A stretch of 64,000 nucleotides of DNA from Vibrio tubiashii. GTDB taxonomy: Bacteria; Pseudomonadota; Gammaproteobacteria; Enterobacterales; Vibrionaceae. Location: NCBI GenBank assembly GCA_000775715.1, contig JRWQ01000005.1:62001-126000 (forward strand), in the 5' to 3' direction. The notes beneath the pieces were generated by a model, which saw only the letters and a program-made list of their open reading frames with translations, was not told the DNA's origin and did not search any database. Position numbers and translations under genes: made by a program. Shown in pieces: positions 55,018 through 64,000 of the stretch; position 1 is the stretch's first letter, and each line of letters begins with the position of its first letter.

Positions 55018-57429
55018 TTAGAAGGTTCTGCCGATGGTGAATGTGAAGAATTCTTCGTCATCACCCTCATAAGATTCAATTGGTTTCGCTACCGAGAATA
55101 CTAATGGTCCCATTGGAGACATCCATTGTAACGCCGCGCCATAAGACGCACGGTAATTAGATGGATCTGAGTAATCATTATAGTAAAGTTCGTTGGCGTA
55201 TTTAGGATCGTAAGAGAACTCGGTATCCCATACACTTGCCGCATCGACAAACACACTAGTACGGATTTGACTTCTCACATCATCCGAAGCAAATGGTGTC
55301 GGAACAATGAGCTCCATACTTGCGAGTGCAATCGCGTTACCACCCACGGAATCATCCGTTGCCGTTAGGCAAGAATCGGTATTACATGTGCTTGGGTTAC
55401 CGTTGATAGTATAGACCGCTTTGGGACCTGCACTGTTAGAACGGAAACCACGTAGCGTAGTAAAACCACCTGCGTAGTAGTTCTCATAAAATGGGAACAA
55501 ATTATCGTTGCCATCTGTTTTGCCATAGCCGTTGCCGTAGCCTAATCGACCACGCATCAACAGCGAGAACTCATGTTTCTTCGTTAGCGGAATGTACTGT
55601 CTGACGTCGTATTGAACCTTAAAATATTGCGCGTCAGAACTTGGTACTGTCGCTTTAGCAAACACTTGCTGGTAGTTACCTGCCGTTGGGAAGTAACCAC
55701 GGTTAAGGTTATTACGCGTCCATGAAACGTTCACATCAAAGTCATTAGTGGTGATATCACCATTTGGCTGACCGATACTGCTAGCAAATTTCTGGGCCTG
55801 GTCATAAGTCGGTACGTTACCGATCTTGTTATGAGTCAGACCAACACCAAATTCAAAGCGGTTCAACTCGTCAAACGGGAAGCCCCAAGTCAAGCTGGCA
55901 CCATAACTTTCGTTGGTATAGTCGACAATGTTCGCTTCAGACGCTTCGAACTGGTTGTAGAACACCTTACCGCCTAAGCTGACACCATCGAGATTCCAGT
56001 AAGGGTCACGATACTCAAGGCTAACGTTCTTCTGGTAGTCATTCATCATCGCATTGATACCAACGCGGTTACCACTACCAGCAAAGTTGTCTTGCTGAAG
56101 ACCAACTTGGAAACTAATCCCTGACTCTGTGCCGTAGCCAACGCCAAAGTTGATACTACCTGAGTTTGCTTCTTTGACGTTGTACACTAGGTCGACTTGG
56201 TCTTCACTACCTGGTACACGTACTGTCTGGACATCGACCGTTTCGAAATAGCCTAAACGGTTAAGACGGCTTTTCCCCGTTTCAATCGATTTCGAGTTCA
56301 GCCAACTGCCTTCCATCTGACGCATCTCACGGCGCAAAACTTCATCTTTAGTGGCATTGTTACCGACAAAGCGAATATCGCGCACGTATATACGCTTACC
56401 CGCTTCAACATTGACGATTAGAGACACGGATTGATTCTCATCGTCAAACTCAGGAATCGTACGAACTTGAGGGTAGGCGTAGCCTGCTTCACCAAGCACA
56501 CGCTTAACGTTCTCTTCTAGACTCGTTACCGCAGAACCGTTATAGGTTTCACCAGGCTCGAAAGTCACTAGTTGTTCAAACTCTGCTTCTTTATCTAGCA
56601 GTTCACCACGGAACTTTACGTCTTTAACCGTGTAAGGTAGGCCTTCATTAAGCCCTAACGTAATGTATACGCCCTTCTTATCTGGCGAGATAGCAACCTG
56701 AGTTGAATCGACCTGAAACTTAAGGAAACCACGGTCTAGGTAGTAAGACTTTAGCGCTTCGATATCACCAGCAAGCACCTGCTTTTGGTACTTATCGTCA
56801 GATAAGAAGTTCCACCATGCGACATCAACATTAAGCTCGAACCGACTTAATAGTTCTTCATCGGTATATTGTTCATTACCAATAAAGTTAATCTGCTTAA
56901 TTTTTGCTGAAACACCTTCGGTGAAGACAAATTTCAAATCACTGCGGTTACGTGGCAGCGGAGTCACAACCGCTTGTACACCAGCGTTGTACTTACCAAC
57001 GCTATAGTAGAAGTCTTCTAAACCTTTCTCGATCGTAGAGAGCGTGGTACGGTCCAACGCCTCACCTACTCGGATACCTGATGCATCCAAATTCTGTTGA
57101 AGTTGCTCTTCTTTGATCGCCTTGTTGCCCGAGAAAGAGATGCTAGCGATCGTTGGACGCTCTTTCACTTGAATAACAAGCACATCATTTTCTCGCAGAA
57201 CTTTAATGTCTTCGAAGTTACCCGTTGCATACAGGGCACGAATCATCTCAGAGACATCTTGGCTACCAACGGTATCACCAATACGTACTGGCATTTTCAA
57301 TAGCGCCGCACCTAGTGCGACACGTTGTAAGCCTTCTATTTTAATATCTTGAACTACAAAGTTCTCGGCTCCGTTTGCGCTCACGCTAGTCGCTAACAGG
57401 GTCGCAAACAGAATATTTTTCATCGCCAT
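55018..57429 (-). CDS. bamA: Outer-membrane protein assembly factor BamA
   Basis: Core of the beta-barrel assembly machine. The 803-residue product has a signal peptide (A-N-G-A-E), five POTRA domains (about 22-425), and a 16-stranded beta-barrel. The lid loop motif L-R-G-F-R-S-N-S-A-G-P is near residue 660, and the C-terminus ends in the barrel signature with a terminal Phe (F-T-I-G-R-T-F). A cysteine pair in an extracellular loop (T-C-N-T-D-S-C-L) is visible. It is followed by skp (16 bp) and preceded by rseP (37 bp). Confidence 0.98.
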   Translation of the reverse strand: MAMKNILFATLLATSVSANGAENFVVQDIKIEGLQRVALGAALLKMPVRIGDTVGSQDVSEMIRALYATGNFEDIKVLRENDVLVIQVKERPTIASISFSGNKAIKEEQLQQNLDASGIRVGEALDRTTLSTIEKGLEDFYYSVGKYNAGVQAVVTPLPRNRSDLKFVFTEGVSAKIKQINFIGNEQYTDEELLSRFELNVDVAWWNFLSDDKYQKQVLAGDIEALKSYYLDRGFLKFQVDSTQVAISPDKKGVYITLGLNEGLPYTVKDVKFRGELLDKEAEFEQLVTFEPGETYNGSAVTSLEENVKRVLGEAGYAYPQVRTIPEFDDENQSVSLIVNVEAGKRIYVRDIRFVGNNATKDEVLRREMRQMEGSWLNSKSIETGKSRLNRLGYFETVDVQTVRVPGSEDQVDLVYNVKEANSGSINFGVGYGTESGISFQVGLQQDNFAGSGNRVGINAMMNDYQKNVSLEYRDPYWNLDGVSLGGKVFYNQFEASEANIVDYTNESYGASLTWGFPFDELNRFEFGVGLTHNKIGNVPTYDQAQKFASSIGQPNGDITTNDFDVNVSWTRNNLNRGYFPTAGNYQQVFAKATVPSSDAQYFKVQYDVRQYIPLTKKHEFSLLMRGRLGYGNGYGKTDGNDNLFPFYENYYAGGFTTLRGFRSNSAGPKAVYTINGNPSTCNTDSCLTATDDSVGGNAIALASMELIVPTPFASDDVRSQIRTSVFVDAASVWDTEFSYDPKYANELYYNDYSDPSNYRASYGAALQWMSPMGPLVFSVAKPIESYEGDDEEFFTFTIGRTF

Positions 57430-57466
57430 TTTGTTCTAGTTATTCCTTAATTCAACCTTCACTCGA

Positions 57467-58825
57467 TTACAGTCGAGCAAAATCATTGAAAATTGCCACT
57501 GCCATAAGAGAGAAAATAATTGCACCGCCGATACGGTAACCCATTTCCTGAAACTTTTCTGGAACAGGGCGTCTTATTACAGCCTCAATAGCAAAAAACA
57601 ATAAATGTCCACCATCTAACATAGGTAGTGGGACAAGGTTAATAATCCCTAAGTTCACACTGATTAATGCAAGGAAGCCTAAAAAGTAAACTAAGCCATA
57701 GTCGGCTGTTGTACCGGCTCCTTTTGCGATCGAAATAGGCCCACTTAAATTGTTTAGTCCAACATCACCAACCACCAATTTTTTCAACATGCTAGCGGTT
57801 AAGTCGATGACTTGTCCTGTCTTTTCAAACGCCTTTCCGATTGATTCAAATACACCAAATTGTAGATCGAAGCGATAGTTTTCTGGCCATTCTGCGACTT
57901 CAGGTGCGATTCCAGCAAAACCGACCACCCTATCGTTGGATAACTCACGGCTATCCGGTGTCATCTGCAATGATACCCTTTGACCATCTCGTTCAACTTC
58001 AATCGCAAGTGCTTTGTTTGGACTCGCTTGGATTGCGTCAACAACTTGCTGCCACTCGGTAATGTCTACGCCACTAATTTTGGTCAGCAAGTCCCCCTGC
58101 TGTAGACCAGCACGTTCACCCGCACTACCTTCAGATACGCTAGTTAACCGCGCAATAACTTGAGGGGTATATGGAACAAAACCGAGTGCCGACATAGCAG
58201 ACTCTTTTTCTGGGTCAAAGTTCCAATCGGTTAAATCAAAGTACTTAGTCTCTTCAACGCCAATACCGTCGGCCGGAGCGACAGTGAGAGTCAGTTGTCG
58301 ATCACCAATATGAGAAATTAACCCCATATTGACCGATTCCCAATCCGCAGTTTTGACGCCTGAAACAGCTTTAAGTTCCATTCCAGACTCCAAACCTGCT
58401 TCGGCAGCAATTGAATAAGGGGTCACTTGGCCTACCACAGGTTTAACCGCTGGTACACCAATCAAGAACACTAGCCAATAAGCGAAGATAGCAAATAAGA
58501 AGTTAAATATAGGACCTGCGGCAACAATGGCGGTTCTCTTCCACAATGGCTTACGGTCAAAAGCGTACTCTTGTTCACCTTCGGCCAAATCATCAACTCG
58601 ACCATCGAGCATTTTTACGAAACCGCCGAGGGGGATCATTGAAATACTATATTCGGTACCGTCCTTGCCAACCTTACTCCAGATAGATTTACCAAAACCT
58701 ATCGAGAATTTTTCAACTCGAACACCACATCGGCGCGCCACCCAAAAGTGGCCGAACTCGTGCACTGCGACTAAGATGCCCAGCGCGACGATGAAAGAAA
58801 CAAAGTTCCAGATGATACCCGTCAT
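57467..58825 (-). CDS. rseP: Site-2 intramembrane zinc protease RseP
   Basis: Cleaves the anti-sigma factor RseA within the membrane to release sigma-E, and clears signal peptides. The 452-residue product has the metalloprotease motif H-E-F-G-H at residues 22-26 and the partner motif P-M-L-D-G-G-H-L-L in the C-terminal membrane segment. Two tandem PDZ domains (about 110-310) lie between. The ATG overlaps the dxr stop by 4 bp, showing coupled translation. Confidence 0.97.
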   Translation of the reverse strand: MTGIIWNFVSFIVALGILVAVHEFGHFWVARRCGVRVEKFSIGFGKSIWSKVGKDGTEYSISMIPLGGFVKMLDGRVDDLAEGEQEYAFDRKPLWKRTAIVAAGPIFNFLFAIFAYWLVFLIGVPAVKPVVGQVTPYSIAAEAGLESGMELKAVSGVKTADWESVNMGLISHIGDRQLTLTVAPADGIGVEETKYFDLTDWNFDPEKESAMSALGFVPYTPQVIARLTSVSEGSAGERAGLQQGDLLTKISGVDITEWQQVVDAIQASPNKALAIEVERDGQRVSLQMTPDSRELSNDRVVGFAGIAPEVAEWPENYRFDLQFGVFESIGKAFEKTGQVIDLTASMLKKLVVGDVGLNNLSGPISIAKGAGTTADYGLVYFLGFLALISVNLGIINLVPLPMLDGGHLLFFAIEAVIRRPVPEKFQEMGYRIGGAIIFSLMAVAIFNDFARL

Positions 58826-60030
58826 AGCTTACGCTCACTTATGGTACTGACTGCTAATTCCCTCGCCATTCTATCTAGCTCTAGAATGGTTTCCAAGTCA
58901 CGGCAATGTGACTGGTTAACTGACGCACTAAGTTTGCTCACCACTTGCTCATTAACCACAGCAATATCGGTGAATTTAAGCTGACGGTTTAAAAACGCTT
59001 CGACGGCGACTTCGTTAGCCGCATTCAGTAGTGTCGTTGCATGTTGACCTTCATAACAGGCATCGATAGCTAGCTTAAGACACGGGTAGCGAGCGTAATC
59101 CGGATCGAGGAAAGTCAACTCTCCGACTTTAGTAAAATCAAGCGGTGCTACACCTGCATCAACACGTTCAGGATAAGAGAGAGTCAATGCAATCGGAGTA
59201 GCCATATCTGGCTCTCCCATCTGTGCAAGCACTGAACCATCGCGATACTGAACCATTGAGTGAATCACTGATTGAGGATGAATCAGAACCTTTAGCTGCT
59301 CTCGAGCGGTGTTAAACAGCCACTTAGCCTCAATGTATTCCAAACCTTTGTTCATCATGGTCGCTGAGTCAACGGAAATCTTAGGCCCCATTGACCAGTT
59401 AGGATGGGCGATTGCCTGTTCTGGCGTGACACTTGCCAGTGAATCTATCTCACTGTAACGGAAAGGCCCGCCAGAACCGGTAAGCAAGATATGAGAGATA
59501 CCATGCTGGTTTAAATCGCAGCGGCCAAGGTTGGTTTGGATATCATTAGGTAGACATTGGAAGATAGCATTGTGCTCACTGTCGACAGGAAGCAGTTCAG
59601 CACCGTACTGTTCAACTGCATCGATAAACAGCTGACCAGACATCACCAGCGCTTCTTTATTCGCCAATAGCACGCGCTTACCTGCTTTCACCGCTGCCAT
59701 TGTCGGAAGTAGGCCCGCAGCGCCAACGATAGCAGCCATGACTGTATCGACTTCGCTTGAAGAAGAGACTTCGCACATCGCCTCTACACCAAAGCGCACT
59801 TCAGTGTTGATCTTTAGCTCTGTTAGCTGGGAATGCAACTGCTTCGCCGCTCGCTCATTCGCCATCACTGCGTATTGAGGTTGCCACTTTACACACAGCT
59901 CACGCATCTTATCGACGTTCTGCCCAGCGGCCAGTGCCACGATATTAAACTTATCGGGATTTTGCTCGATTACTTTTAGGGTGCTTGCTCCAATAGAGCC
60001 CGTTGCACCAAGGATCGTCAACTTACGCAT
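58822..60030 (-). CDS. dxr: 1-deoxy-D-xylulose 5-phosphate reductoisomerase
   Basis: Second step of the MEP isoprenoid pathway, NADPH-dependent. The nucleotide motif is [11 protein letters not shown] near the N-terminus. The metal/substrate region includes [15 protein letters not shown] and the flexible [16 protein letters not shown] loop. 402 residues, normal. It feeds uppS, 0.9 kb upstream in the same run. Confidence 0.98.
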   Translation of the reverse strand: MRKLTILGATGSIGASTLKVIEQNPDKFNIVALAAGQNVDKMRELCVKWQPQYAVMANERAAKQLHSQLTELKINTEVRFGVEAMCEVSSSSEVDTVMAAIVGAAGLLPTMAAVKAGKRVLLANKEALVMSGQLFIDAVEQYGAELLPVDSEHNAIFQCLPNDIQTNLGRCDLNQHGISHILLTGSGGPFRYSEIDSLASVTPEQAIAHPNWSMGPKISVDSATMMNKGLEYIEAKWLFNTAREQLKVLIHPQSVIHSMVQYRDGSVLAQMGEPDMATPIALTLSYPERVDAGVAPLDFTKVGELTFLDPDYARYPCLKLAIDACYEGQHATTLLNAANEVAVEAFLNRQLKFTDIAVVNEQVVSKLSASVNQSHCRDLETILELDRMARELAVSTISERKL

Positions 60031-60072
60031 AGCAAGGAACCAATCAGTGAAAGAGGCAAACCTAAGCTTGCC

Positions 60073-60915
60073 TTAAAATACGAAGTATAGGAATGCAAAT
60101 ACTGGAAACGCAGCAGTTAGGCTATCAATACGGTCCAGTACGCCACCATGCCCAGGGATAATGTTGCTGCTATCTTTGATGCCTGCAACGCGCTTGAACA
60201 TACTCTCAACGAGGTCGCCCAATACCGAAATCACTACAGTCACAAGAGTAATTGCGACCATAACAAACGGGCTTGTGAATTGGATATCGAACCAGGTTGC
60301 AGTGCCCCATCCAACCAAAATCGCAGTAATGATGCCACCAACTAAACCTTCGATGGTTTTATTTGGGCTAACATGAGGAGCCATTTTATGCTTACCCATG
60401 CTTTTACCAGCAAAGTATGCCCCACTATCGGCAGCCCAAACAATAAAGCACACATACAGTACTAGTTTTGAGCCATGGTATGGGTCAATGTCGATACCTT
60501 CGGCACGCAGTAGCACCACACTCCAGAAAAACGGCAGTAGCGTTAAAATACCAAAGGCATGGCGTAAAAGGTTAGATCCTTTCCATAGGGATGAAGAGTT
60601 TGGATAAGTAATAGCAAGAAGGCTCGCAGCCAACCACCACACACAGCCAATTGCTAAAATGCCATAATGGGAATCAGTAATTAGATTTAGGCTCAACACA
60701 TCTGATGGAACAAACCATAGTGTTGCTGCACTGACTAGAACAGTAGGAATAAGTGCAACAGCACGTGAAGGAGCGTCAACAAACTGTGTCCACTCCCAGA
60801 AACCAATTAACGTCACCGCGGCAAGGGCGACCATAAACATAGATAGAGAAAGTTTGAATATACCCAAAATCACCAAAGGCGCTAGGATGAGTGCAGTAAT
60901 AATTCTTTGTTTCAA
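60073..60915 (-). CDS. cdsA: Phosphatidate cytidylyltransferase
   Basis: Makes CDP-diacylglycerol, the branch point of phospholipid synthesis. The 280-residue product has about eight membrane segments and the CDP-diglyceride synthase signature near the C-terminus: S-N-I-I-P-G-H-G-G-V-L-D-R-I-D-S. The conserved D-S-G-A-Y-F-A-G and K-T-I-E-G motifs are also seen. It is 11 bp after uppS. Confidence 0.97.
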   Translation of the reverse strand: MKQRIITALILAPLVILGIFKLSLSMFMVALAAVTLIGFWEWTQFVDAPSRAVALIPTVLVSAATLWFVPSDVLSLNLITDSHYGILAIGCVWWLAASLLAITYPNSSSLWKGSNLLRHAFGILTLLPFFWSVVLLRAEGIDIDPYHGSKLVLYVCFIVWAADSGAYFAGKSMGKHKMAPHVSPNKTIEGLVGGIITAILVGWGTATWFDIQFTSPFVMVAITLVTVVISVLGDLVESMFKRVAGIKDSSNIIPGHGGVLDRIDSLTAAFPVFAFLYFVF

Positions 60916-60926
60916 ACTTTGATCCT

Positions 60927-61682
60927 TTATTCGCTTTCCATCAGAGCTTTTACTTGCTCACCCGTACAACCAAAACGGCGCTCACGGTTTACAAACCAAG
61001 TTACCGCCTCAATTAAGCTATTTTCATCGAACTCTGGCCAGTAAATCGGGGTAAAATAGAGTTCCGCATAAGCCATCTGCCAGAGCATAAAGTTACTAAT
61101 ACGACATTCGCCACTGGTGCGAATCATCAAATCGACTTCAGGTAAATCTGCCATGGTGAGATGCTGTGTGATTAGCTCTTCACTAATCTCCTCAGAACTT
61201 AGCTCGCCTTGGGCAACCTTAGCTGAAATCGCTTTTGTCGCCTGCATAATATCCCACTTGCCGCCATAGTTAGCTGCAATATTGATCACCATACCTGTAT
61301 TGCCTTCAGTCAAAGCTTCGGCTTGGGCGATCTTCTTTTGCAGACGCTCGTTAAAACGTGACTTGTCGCCAATAACACGCAAGCGTAAATTGTTCTTATG
61401 CAGCTTTTTGACTTCCGTCGAAAGAACCGTAATAAACAGCTCCATCAGCACACCCACCTCCTCTTCAGGACGTCTCCAATTTTCGCTACTAAACGCAAAC
61501 AAGGTAATCGCTTTAACACCCAATTTAGCCGAGGTAGAGATAGTTTTACGAACGGCCGCAACACCATTCTTGTGACCAAAGACCCGCGGTTTGCCTTGAG
61601 CCTTAGCCCAGCGACCGTTGCCATCCATAATGATTGCGATATGTTTCGGAAGTAAATCAGGAGAGAGTTGTGAGTTTTGCAT
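60927..61682 (-). CDS. uppS: Undecaprenyl diphosphate synthase
   Basis: Cis-prenyltransferase that builds the C55 lipid carrier for cell wall and O-antigen. The 251-residue product has the catalytic Asp in [11 protein letters not shown], the F-S-S-E-N-W-R-R-P motif, and the [11 protein letters not shown] substrate-binding end. It heads a likely transcript running to accA, since the frr terminator lies just upstream. Confidence 0.98.
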   Translation of the reverse strand: MQNSQLSPDLLPKHIAIIMDGNGRWAKAQGKPRVFGHKNGVAAVRKTISTSAKLGVKAITLFAFSSENWRRPEEEVGVLMELFITVLSTEVKKLHKNNLRLRVIGDKSRFNERLQKKIAQAEALTEGNTGMVINIAANYGGKWDIMQATKAISAKVAQGELSSEEISEELITQHLTMADLPEVDLMIRTSGECRISNFMLWQMAYAELYFTPIYWPEFDENSLIEAVTWFVNRERRFGCTGEQVKALMESE

Positions 61683-61723
61683 AAGACGTTGATGAATGAT
61701 CAGCAGGGGACAGAGAGTAGCAT

Positions 61724-61752
61724 AAAAAAGCGCTGTACTGCGAGTACAGCGC
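61724..61752 (-). terminator. Rho-independent terminator of frr
   Basis: A 10-bp perfect stem GCGCTGTACT/AGTACAGCGC with loop GCG. On the minus strand it is followed by TTTTTT. It separates frr from the uppS-accA run. Confidence 0.93.
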
Positions 61753-61778
61753 CTCTTATAGAGAAAGTTTGTGGAGAA

Positions 61779-62336
61779 TTAGACTTCCATCAACTCTTTT
61801 TCTTTTGCAGCTAGCACTTCGTCTACTTGTTTAACAGCAGCGTCAGTGATTTTCTGAATCTCATCTTGACCTTTACGATCTTCATCTTCAGAAATTTCTT
61901 TGTCTTTTAGTAGCGCTTTTAGCTCGCCGTTCGCATCACGACGGATGTTACGGATAGCAACACGGCCACCTTCAGCTTCACCACGAACGATCTTAACTAG
62001 GTCTTTACGACGCTCTTCTGTTAGCGGTGGAAGTGGAACGCGAATGATAGTACCTGCAGACATAGGGTTTAGGCCTAGGTCAGACATCATGATCGCTTTT
62101 TCAACTTTAGGCGTTAGTTCTTTATCAAATACTGTGATTGCGAGAGTACGCGCATCTTCCGCTACAACGTTAGCGACTTGATTAAGAGGTGTTGGTGCAC
62201 CGTAGTATTCAACGTTGATACCCGAAAGTAGGCTTGGGTGTGCACGGCCTGTGCGAACTTTAGAAAGGTTGTTTTTTAGAGCTTCAACGCTCTTGTCCAT
62301 GCGCTGTTGAGCGTCTTGTTTGATTTCGTTAATCAC
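61779..62336 (-). CDS. frr: Ribosome recycling factor
   Basis: Splits post-termination ribosomes together with EF-G. The 185-residue product has the hinge and core pattern of the family: [20 protein letters not shown], and [14 protein letters not shown]. Conserved tsf-pyrH-frr order. Confidence 0.98.
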   Translation of the reverse strand: MINEIKQDAQQRMDKSVEALKNNLSKVRTGRAHPSLLSGINVEYYGAPTPLNQVANVVAEDARTLAITVFDKELTPKVEKAIMMSDLGLNPMSAGTIIRVPLPPLTEERRKDLVKIVRGEAEGGRVAIRNIRRDANGELKALLKDKEISEDEDRKGQDEIQKITDAAVKQVDEVLAAKEKELMEV

Positions 62337-62401
62337 AATATCACCTTAATGTGTAATTCTTTCTAAAAGAAAGCTTAATCTGGCGTATTCAAAAGGCAAT
62401 A

Positions 62402-62427
62402 CCACAGCACCATTTTTGATGCTGTGG
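62402..62427 (-). other. Hairpin between pyrH and frr
   Basis: An 8-bp stem CCACAGCA/TGCTGTGG with a 10-nt loop, 10 bp after the pyrH stop. No T run follows, so a strong terminator is unlikely; it could be a processing or attenuation element. Confidence 0.45.
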
Positions 62428-62436
62428 CGATAAGAA

Positions 62437-63168
62437 TTACTCAGCGTCGCTGATTAGTGTGCCTTCTGCTTCACCCATTACCACGCGACGTAGTGCGCCT
62501 GGCTTATTCATATTGAATACACGGATTGGCATTTTGTGGTCACGAGCCAATGTAAATGCTGCCAAATCCATCACTTTCAGCTCTTTATCAAGAACCGCGT
62601 TGAATGAAAGCTTATCATACAGCTCTGCGTCTGGGTTTGCTACTGGGTCAGCACTAAATACACCATCTACTTTTGTCGCTTTTAGAACTACGTCAGCTTC
62701 AATCTCAATACCGCGCAAACATGCAGCAGAATCCGTCGTAAAGAATGGGTTACCTGTACCTGCCGAGAAAATAACTACGCGACCTTGGCGTAGTTCTCGA
62801 ATAGCGTCAGCCCAGTTGTAGTCGTCACACACACCTTTTAGTGGGATAGCTGACATAACGCGAGCATTAACGTATGCACGGTGCAGTGCATCACGCATAG
62901 CAAGACCGTTCATAACGGTTGCTAACATACCCATGTGGTCACCCACTACGCGGTTCATTCCTGCTTCAGCTAGGCCAGCGCCACGGAACAAGTTACCGCC
63001 ACCGATAACCACACCGACTTGAACACCAAGTTCAACCAACTCTTTTACTTCTTGAGCCATACGGTCCAGGATGGCTGGATCAATGCCAAAACCTTCTTCG
63101 CCTTGAAGTGCTTCACCACTCAGTTTTAACAGAATACGTTGATATGCTGGTTTAGGGTTCGTAGTCAT
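62437..63168 (-). CDS. pyrH: UMP kinase
   Basis: Hexameric kinase converting UMP to UDP; inhibited by UTP and activated by GTP in relatives. The 243-residue product has the phosphate-binding [10 protein letters not shown] and [11 protein letters not shown] glycine loop, and the nucleotide site [12 protein letters not shown]. Between tsf and frr as usual. Confidence 0.98.
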   Translation of the reverse strand: MTTNPKPAYQRILLKLSGEALQGEEGFGIDPAILDRMAQEVKELVELGVQVGVVIGGGNLFRGAGLAEAGMNRVVGDHMGMLATVMNGLAMRDALHRAYVNARVMSAIPLKGVCDDYNWADAIRELRQGRVVIFSAGTGNPFFTTDSAACLRGIEIEADVVLKATKVDGVFSADPVANPDAELYDKLSFNAVLDKELKVMDLAAFTLARDHKMPIRVFNMNKPGALRRVVMGEAEGTLISDAE

Positions 63169-63300
63169 GGAGTTTACCTTCCAAAAGAGAGTTGTTGATT
63201 AACAGTCATGGATAGAGGGGAGAGAGCCTAGTTGAAAGATCCTAGCATCTAGTCACTTTCACCCCTATTCATCACGGCTAAAGATAGTACCTTTAATCGT

Positions 63301-63331
63301 AAAAAGACCGCAGCCTTGGCTACGGTCTAAA
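63301..63331 (-). terminator. Terminator of tsf
   Basis: An imperfect stem AGACCGCAGCC/GGCTACGGTCT with one mismatch. On the minus strand it is followed by TTTTT, about 20 bp past the tsf stop. Confidence 0.75.
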
Positions 63332-63352
63332 AAGTATGCAAAACTCTAAGGA

Positions 63353-64000
63353 TTAACCTTTTTGAGCTGCAGCAACTTCTTCAGCGAAGCTCATTTCTTC
63401 TGCTTTCTCGATACCTTCACCCACTTCTAGGCGAACGAATGTAGCAACAGAAGCGCCTTTCTCTTTCAGCATTTCGCCAACAGACTTCTTAGGCTCCATG
63501 ATGAACGCTTGACCAGTTAGAGAGATTTCGCCAGTGAATTTCTTCATGCGGCCAACAACCATCTTCTCTGCGATCTCAGCAGGCTTGCCTTCGTTCATAG
63601 CGATTTCAACTTGAACTTCTTTCTCTTTAGCAACTACGTCAGCTGGTACGTCTTCTGGGTTAACGTACTCTGGCTTAGAAGCAGCAACGTGCATTGCAAC
63701 GTGCTTAAGAGTTTCAGCATCGCCTTCACCAGCAACAACTACACCGATTTTCTCACCGTGACGGTAAGAAGCGATAGCAGTACCTTCAACGTACTGAACG
63801 CGACGGATGTTGATGTTTTCACCGATCTTAGCAACTAGAGCAACACGCTCTTCTTCGAACTTAGCTACTAGCTCTTCAACAGAAGCTTTAGATGCTAGAG
63901 CGTCAGCTGCAACTTTTTCTGCGAATGCAGTGAAGTTACCGTCTTTAGCAACGAAGTCAGTTTGGCAGTTAACTTCAAGAAGAGCAGCAATGCCGTTTTC
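63353..64000 (-). CDS. tsf: Elongation factor Ts, 5' end truncated by window edge
   Basis: Guanine-nucleotide exchange factor for EF-Tu. The reading frame is open from the stop at 63353 through the window edge, covering about 215 of some 280 residues. The region near 63960 reads [12 protein letters not shown], the T-D-F-V motif that opens EF-Tu. It continues F-A-E-K-V-A-A-D-A and ends E-E-V-A-A-A-Q-K-G. The N-terminal UBA-like part lies beyond base 64000. Confidence 0.97.
   Translation of the reverse strand, partial: ENGIAALLEVNCQTDFVAKDGNFTAFAEKVAADALASKASVEELVAKFEEERVALVAKIGENINIRRVQYVEGTAIASYRHGEKIGVVVAGEGDAETLKHVAMHVAASKPEYVNPEDVPADVVAKEKEVQVEIAMNEGKPAEIAEKMVVGRMKKFTGEISLTGQAFIMEPKKSVGEMLKEKGASVATFVRLEVGEGIEKAEEMSFAEEVAAAQKG

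Overview
The window is chromosomal DNA from a gammaproteobacterium, almost certainly a Vibrio or close relative. The evidence is the protein sequences (FabZ, GlnB, GlyA and PBP5 are clearly vibrio-like by eye), the moderate base composition, and the gene order. The right-hand two thirds (tre, gmhB/metNIQ, trmO, proS, gmhA/fadE, dnaQ/rnhA/gloB/mltD, tilS/accA/dnaE, then rnhB to tsf) is a shuffled version of the block at about 4-5 min of the Escherichia coli map. The left end (mrdA to lipA) matches the E. coli mrd-dacA-lip cluster. The species cannot be settled from this sequence alone. I found no phage, insertion sequence, integrase, CRISPR array, restriction system or other mobile island.

Layout. 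1-6.9 kb (+): a cell-wall elongation operon (mrdA cut by the window edge, rodA, rlpA), then dacA, ybeD, lipB and lipA. 7-9.9 kb: a small lipoprotein, glyA (-) with a PurR-type operator, and a YitT-family membrane protein whose stop codon runs into twelve perfect copies of a 7-bp repeat. 10.1-14.3 kb (-): an RND efflux pump (membrane-fusion protein plus permease). 14.5-15.2 kb (+): four identical tRNA-Tyr(GUA) genes in about 174-bp tandem units. 15.3-19.7 kb (-): trehalose uptake and hydrolysis (treC, treB, treR) with two operator-like palindromes flanking the treB promoter. 19.7-23.5 kb: an MliC-like lipoprotein, gmhB (-), and the methionine importer metN-metI-metQ (+) behind tandem Met boxes. 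23.5-27.4 kb (-): a diguanylate cyclase, an AbgT-family transporter, and the zinc-independent ribosomal protein pair L31B/L36B behind a Zur-like site. 27.5-30.1 kb (+): trmO and proS. 30.2-33.3 kb (-): a serine beta-lactamase-family hydrolase, a YafJ-like amidotransferase and gmhA. 33.6-36.1 kb (+): fadE behind a FadR-type operator. 36.2-45.6 kb: an unrecognised membrane-anchored protein and dnaQ (-), rnhA (+), a methyltransferase (-), gloB, mltD and a Yip1-like membrane protein (+), then an EEP-family nuclease, glnB, a c-type cytochrome and tilS (-). 45.7-64 kb (-): a long run from tsf (cut by the window edge) through pyrH, frr, uppS, cdsA, dxr, rseP, bamA, skp, lpxD, fabZ, lpxA, lpxB, rnhB and dnaE to accA.

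How it fits together. Envelope building is the dominant theme: peptidoglycan (mrdA, rodA, dacA, rlpA, mltD), undecaprenyl and isoprenoid supply (dxr, uppS), phospholipid (cdsA, fabZ, accA), lipid A (lpxA, lpxB, lpxD), core heptose (gmhA, gmhB), and outer-membrane protein assembly and stress (bamA, skp, rseP). The rest is translation and replication (tsf, frr, proS, tRNA-Tyr, tilS, trmO, dnaE, dnaQ, rnhA, rnhB) and nutrient uptake under recognisable operators (PurR, MetJ, TreR, FadR, Zur). I did not find a convincing new multi-gene system. The features most worth a second look are the heptamer and hairpin repeats between yitT and the RND genes, the adjacent Zur-like and Fur-like palindromes before L31B, and a few uncharacterised envelope proteins.
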